The notes under the pieces: generated by a model
What the model was told of the DNA's origin: nothing
Database searches by the model: none
The model's input: the letters and a program-made list of their open reading frames with translations, nothing else
Source: an uncultured beta proteobacterium
GTDB taxonomy: Bacteria > Pseudomonadota > Gammaproteobacteria > Burkholderiales > Burkholderiaceae_B
DNA: 5,832 nt
NCBI GenBank assembly: GCA_903929925.1
Contig: CAIYWO010000164.1
Location: 1 to 5,832, forward strand
Reading direction: 5' to 3'
Translations under genes and position numbers: made by a program
In this document: piece by piece, positions 4,502 to 5,832 of the stretch
Numbering within the stretch: the stretch's first letter is position 1
How the letters are laid out: every line of letters begins with the position of its first letter

Positions 4502-5832
4502 ATGACGCAAAAGAACAGGACGCGCCGTGAGTTTATTTCTTCATCGGCTGCACTTGCAGGCGCAGTAGCACTGTCTCCAGCAGGCATCCTGGCACAAACA
4601 GGTGCTGCCCATGAAATAGTCAAGCCTAGGTCGTGGCCCAGTGCGAAAGCCTGGCAGACTCTGCACCAGCAAGTTGGTGGACGCCTTATTCGTCCCACCG
4701 CACCCTGGGCGACACTCAGGCCAGGAGCGGTCCCACCTGAATTAACAAACCCCTGGTTCCTTGAAGAACAACCTGGCGCAACGCAGTCAACCGGCATGTA
4801 TCAGGCCTGGGACTCAACCCCCAGCGAATATGCTGTCGCAGTTGAAAATGTCAACGACATCATCGCTGCGGTGAAATTTGCTAAAGACCACAATGTCCGA
4901 CTCGTCGTCAAAGGAACTGGGCATGACTACTTTGGACGATCAAGCGCGCCGAACTCGCTCTTGGTCTGGACACACAAATACCGGGGAGTGACGGTTCACG
5001 ATGCCTTCAAACCTCTAGGCGCTCCGGAAGAGACAAAGGCCGTTCGCGCCGTCAGCGTGAAGGCAGGTAACCGGTGGCTTGAAGCCTACCAAGCGGCGAC
5101 TGCTGCAAACTGCTACATACAAGGCGGTGGCTGCACAAGCGTCGGTGCTTGCGGTGGCTTTGCTCTTGGCGGTGGCTTTGGCTCCTACTCCAAAAAATTT
5201 GGTAGTGGCGCGGGTGGCGTGCTGGAACTTGAAGTTGTGACCGCAGATGGCAGCGTACTCGTCGCTAACGCTTTTCAAAACGCTGATCTGTTCTGGGCTC
5301 TGCGAGGCGGAGGTGGTGGAACCTTCGGTATTGTTAGCAGGATGACCTTGCTCGCGCACCCTATTCCCACGACCGATGGCTGGCTCTCCGGGTCAATCAC
5401 CGCGTCATCGGATGAAGCCTATCAAGAACTGATTCAACGCTACTTCGAATTCGTTGCAAAGTCCCTCAATAATGGCAACTGGGGCGAAGGGGTGATCTTC
5501 GTCAAGGGCAAAAATGAAATCGATGTTGGCACGGCCTTCCTGGACTTAACAGCCGAGCAGGCACAGAAAGTTTGGGAACCATTTCTCGCACCCTTAAGGG
5601 AGCGACCAGCGGACTTCAGTGTGAAGCTCAACTACCGAGTCGTGCCATTCAAAGACAAATGGAATCCCAAACTAGGCGGGGCCGTCATGGACACCCGACC
5701 TGGCGTACCAGAAGGCTATTTCTGGTGGAAAGGCAATGCGTCCGAAGTGGGTGCCTATTGGGCTAACTATCAAGGCAGAGGGCTCCCCTCGAGCGCGATG
5801 GAGCCCAGCAATACAAGAAAGCTGGCGCAGGC
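4502..5832 (+). CDS. Tat-exported FAD-linked oxidase, berberine-bridge-enzyme-like (VAO/PCMH fold), C-terminus cut off
   Basis: The open frame from ATG 4502 runs 443 codons to the window edge without a stop. A twin-arginine signal (TRREFI, 7-12) precedes a hydrophobic stretch and likely cleavage near ILA-Q (31/32), so the protein is exported folded with its flavin. The FAD-binding domain starts near residue 108 (PSEYAVAVENVNDIIAAVKF). GTGHDYFGRS (138-147) carries His141, and GGGCTSVG (208-215) carries Cys211. These match the His and Cys that bind FAD through two covalent bonds in berberine bridge enzyme. ALGGGFGS (221-228) and ALRGGGGGTFGIVSRM (266-281) complete the flavin site. The C-terminal substrate and BBE domains are partly or wholly missing. 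Relatives oxidise alcohols, sugars or phenolic natural products with oxygen. The gene starts 2 bases after the aldolase stop without a clear Shine-Dalgarno, suggesting translational coupling. Substrate unknown. Confidence 0.9.
   Translation, partial: MTQKNRTRREFISSSAALAGAVALSPAGILAQTGAAHEIVKPRSWPSAKAWQTLHQQVGGRLIRPTAPWATLRPGAVPPELTNPWFLEEQPGATQSTGMYQAWDSTPSEYAVAVENVNDIIAAVKFAKDHNVRLVVKGTGHDYFGRSSAPNSLLVWTHKYRGVTVHDAFKPLGAPEETKAVRAVSVKAGNRWLEAYQAATAANCYIQGGGCTSVGACGGFALGGGFGSYSKKFGSGAGGVLELEVVTADGSVLVANAFQNADLFWALRGGGGGTFGIVSRMTLLAHPIPTTDGWLSGSITASSDEAYQELIQRYFEFVAKSLNNGNWGEGVIFVKGKNEIDVGTAFLDLTAEQAQKVWEPFLAPLRERPADFSVKLNYRVVPFKDKWNPKLGGAVMDTRPGVPEGYFWWKGNASEVGAYWANYQGRGLPSSAMEPSNTRKLAQ

Noticed and set aside
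4471..4797. Minus-strand 108-residue frame across the aldolase/oxidase junction
   Set aside because: It is antisense to the Tat signal and N-terminus of the FAD oxidase and has no recognisable domain or ribosome binding site.
1..5832. tRNA, rRNA, CRISPR, insertion sequence, attachment site or long repeats
   Set aside because: No repeated spacer pattern, transposase, terminal inverted repeats or cloverleaf sequences were seen; nearly all the window is coding.

Overview
The window looks like chromosomal DNA of a betaproteobacterium, probably Burkholderiales (Alcaligenaceae or Burkholderiaceae type). The main reason is a stand-alone Bug/TctC-type periplasmic receptor with no membrane transporter genes beside it, a habit typical of that group. 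Moderate GC content, a Tat-exported flavoprotein and an exported serine hydrolase also fit. This placement is inferred from gene content only.

Layout: (1) Positions 1-944, minus strand: the 5' part of an exported alpha/beta-hydrolase gene that runs off the left edge. It has the GHSAG nucleophile elbow and, by translation, no internal stop. (2) Positions 945-1111: an AT-rich divergent control region. It contains a candidate imperfect palindromic operator (1056-1084), and a Shine-Dalgarno sequence places the likely start of the next gene at GTG 1112. (3) Positions 1112-5832, plus strand: a tight five-gene operon. It encodes the aconitase X large subunit, the aconitase X small (swivelling) subunit, a Bug/TctC receptor, an RraA/HMG-aldolase-like lyase, and a Tat-exported FAD oxidase of the berberine-bridge (VAO/PCMH) type that runs off the right edge. 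Gaps between genes are 5, 38, 33 and 2 bases.

Working model (inference): this is a catabolic island for an organic acid or an acid-containing natural product. Two exported enzymes, the hydrolase and the FAD oxidase, could trim and oxidise a substrate outside the cytoplasm. The Bug protein would capture the resulting carboxylate for uptake. Inside the cell, aconitase X would add or remove water, and the RraA-like aldolase would split the product, probably to pyruvate or another 2-oxoacid. No hydroxyproline enzymes (racemase, pyrroline-2-carboxylate reductase) and no mevalonate genes are visible, so the known roles of aconitase X are not supported by this context. The substrate is unknown. No RNA genes, CRISPR arrays, insertion sequences or attachment sites were seen.
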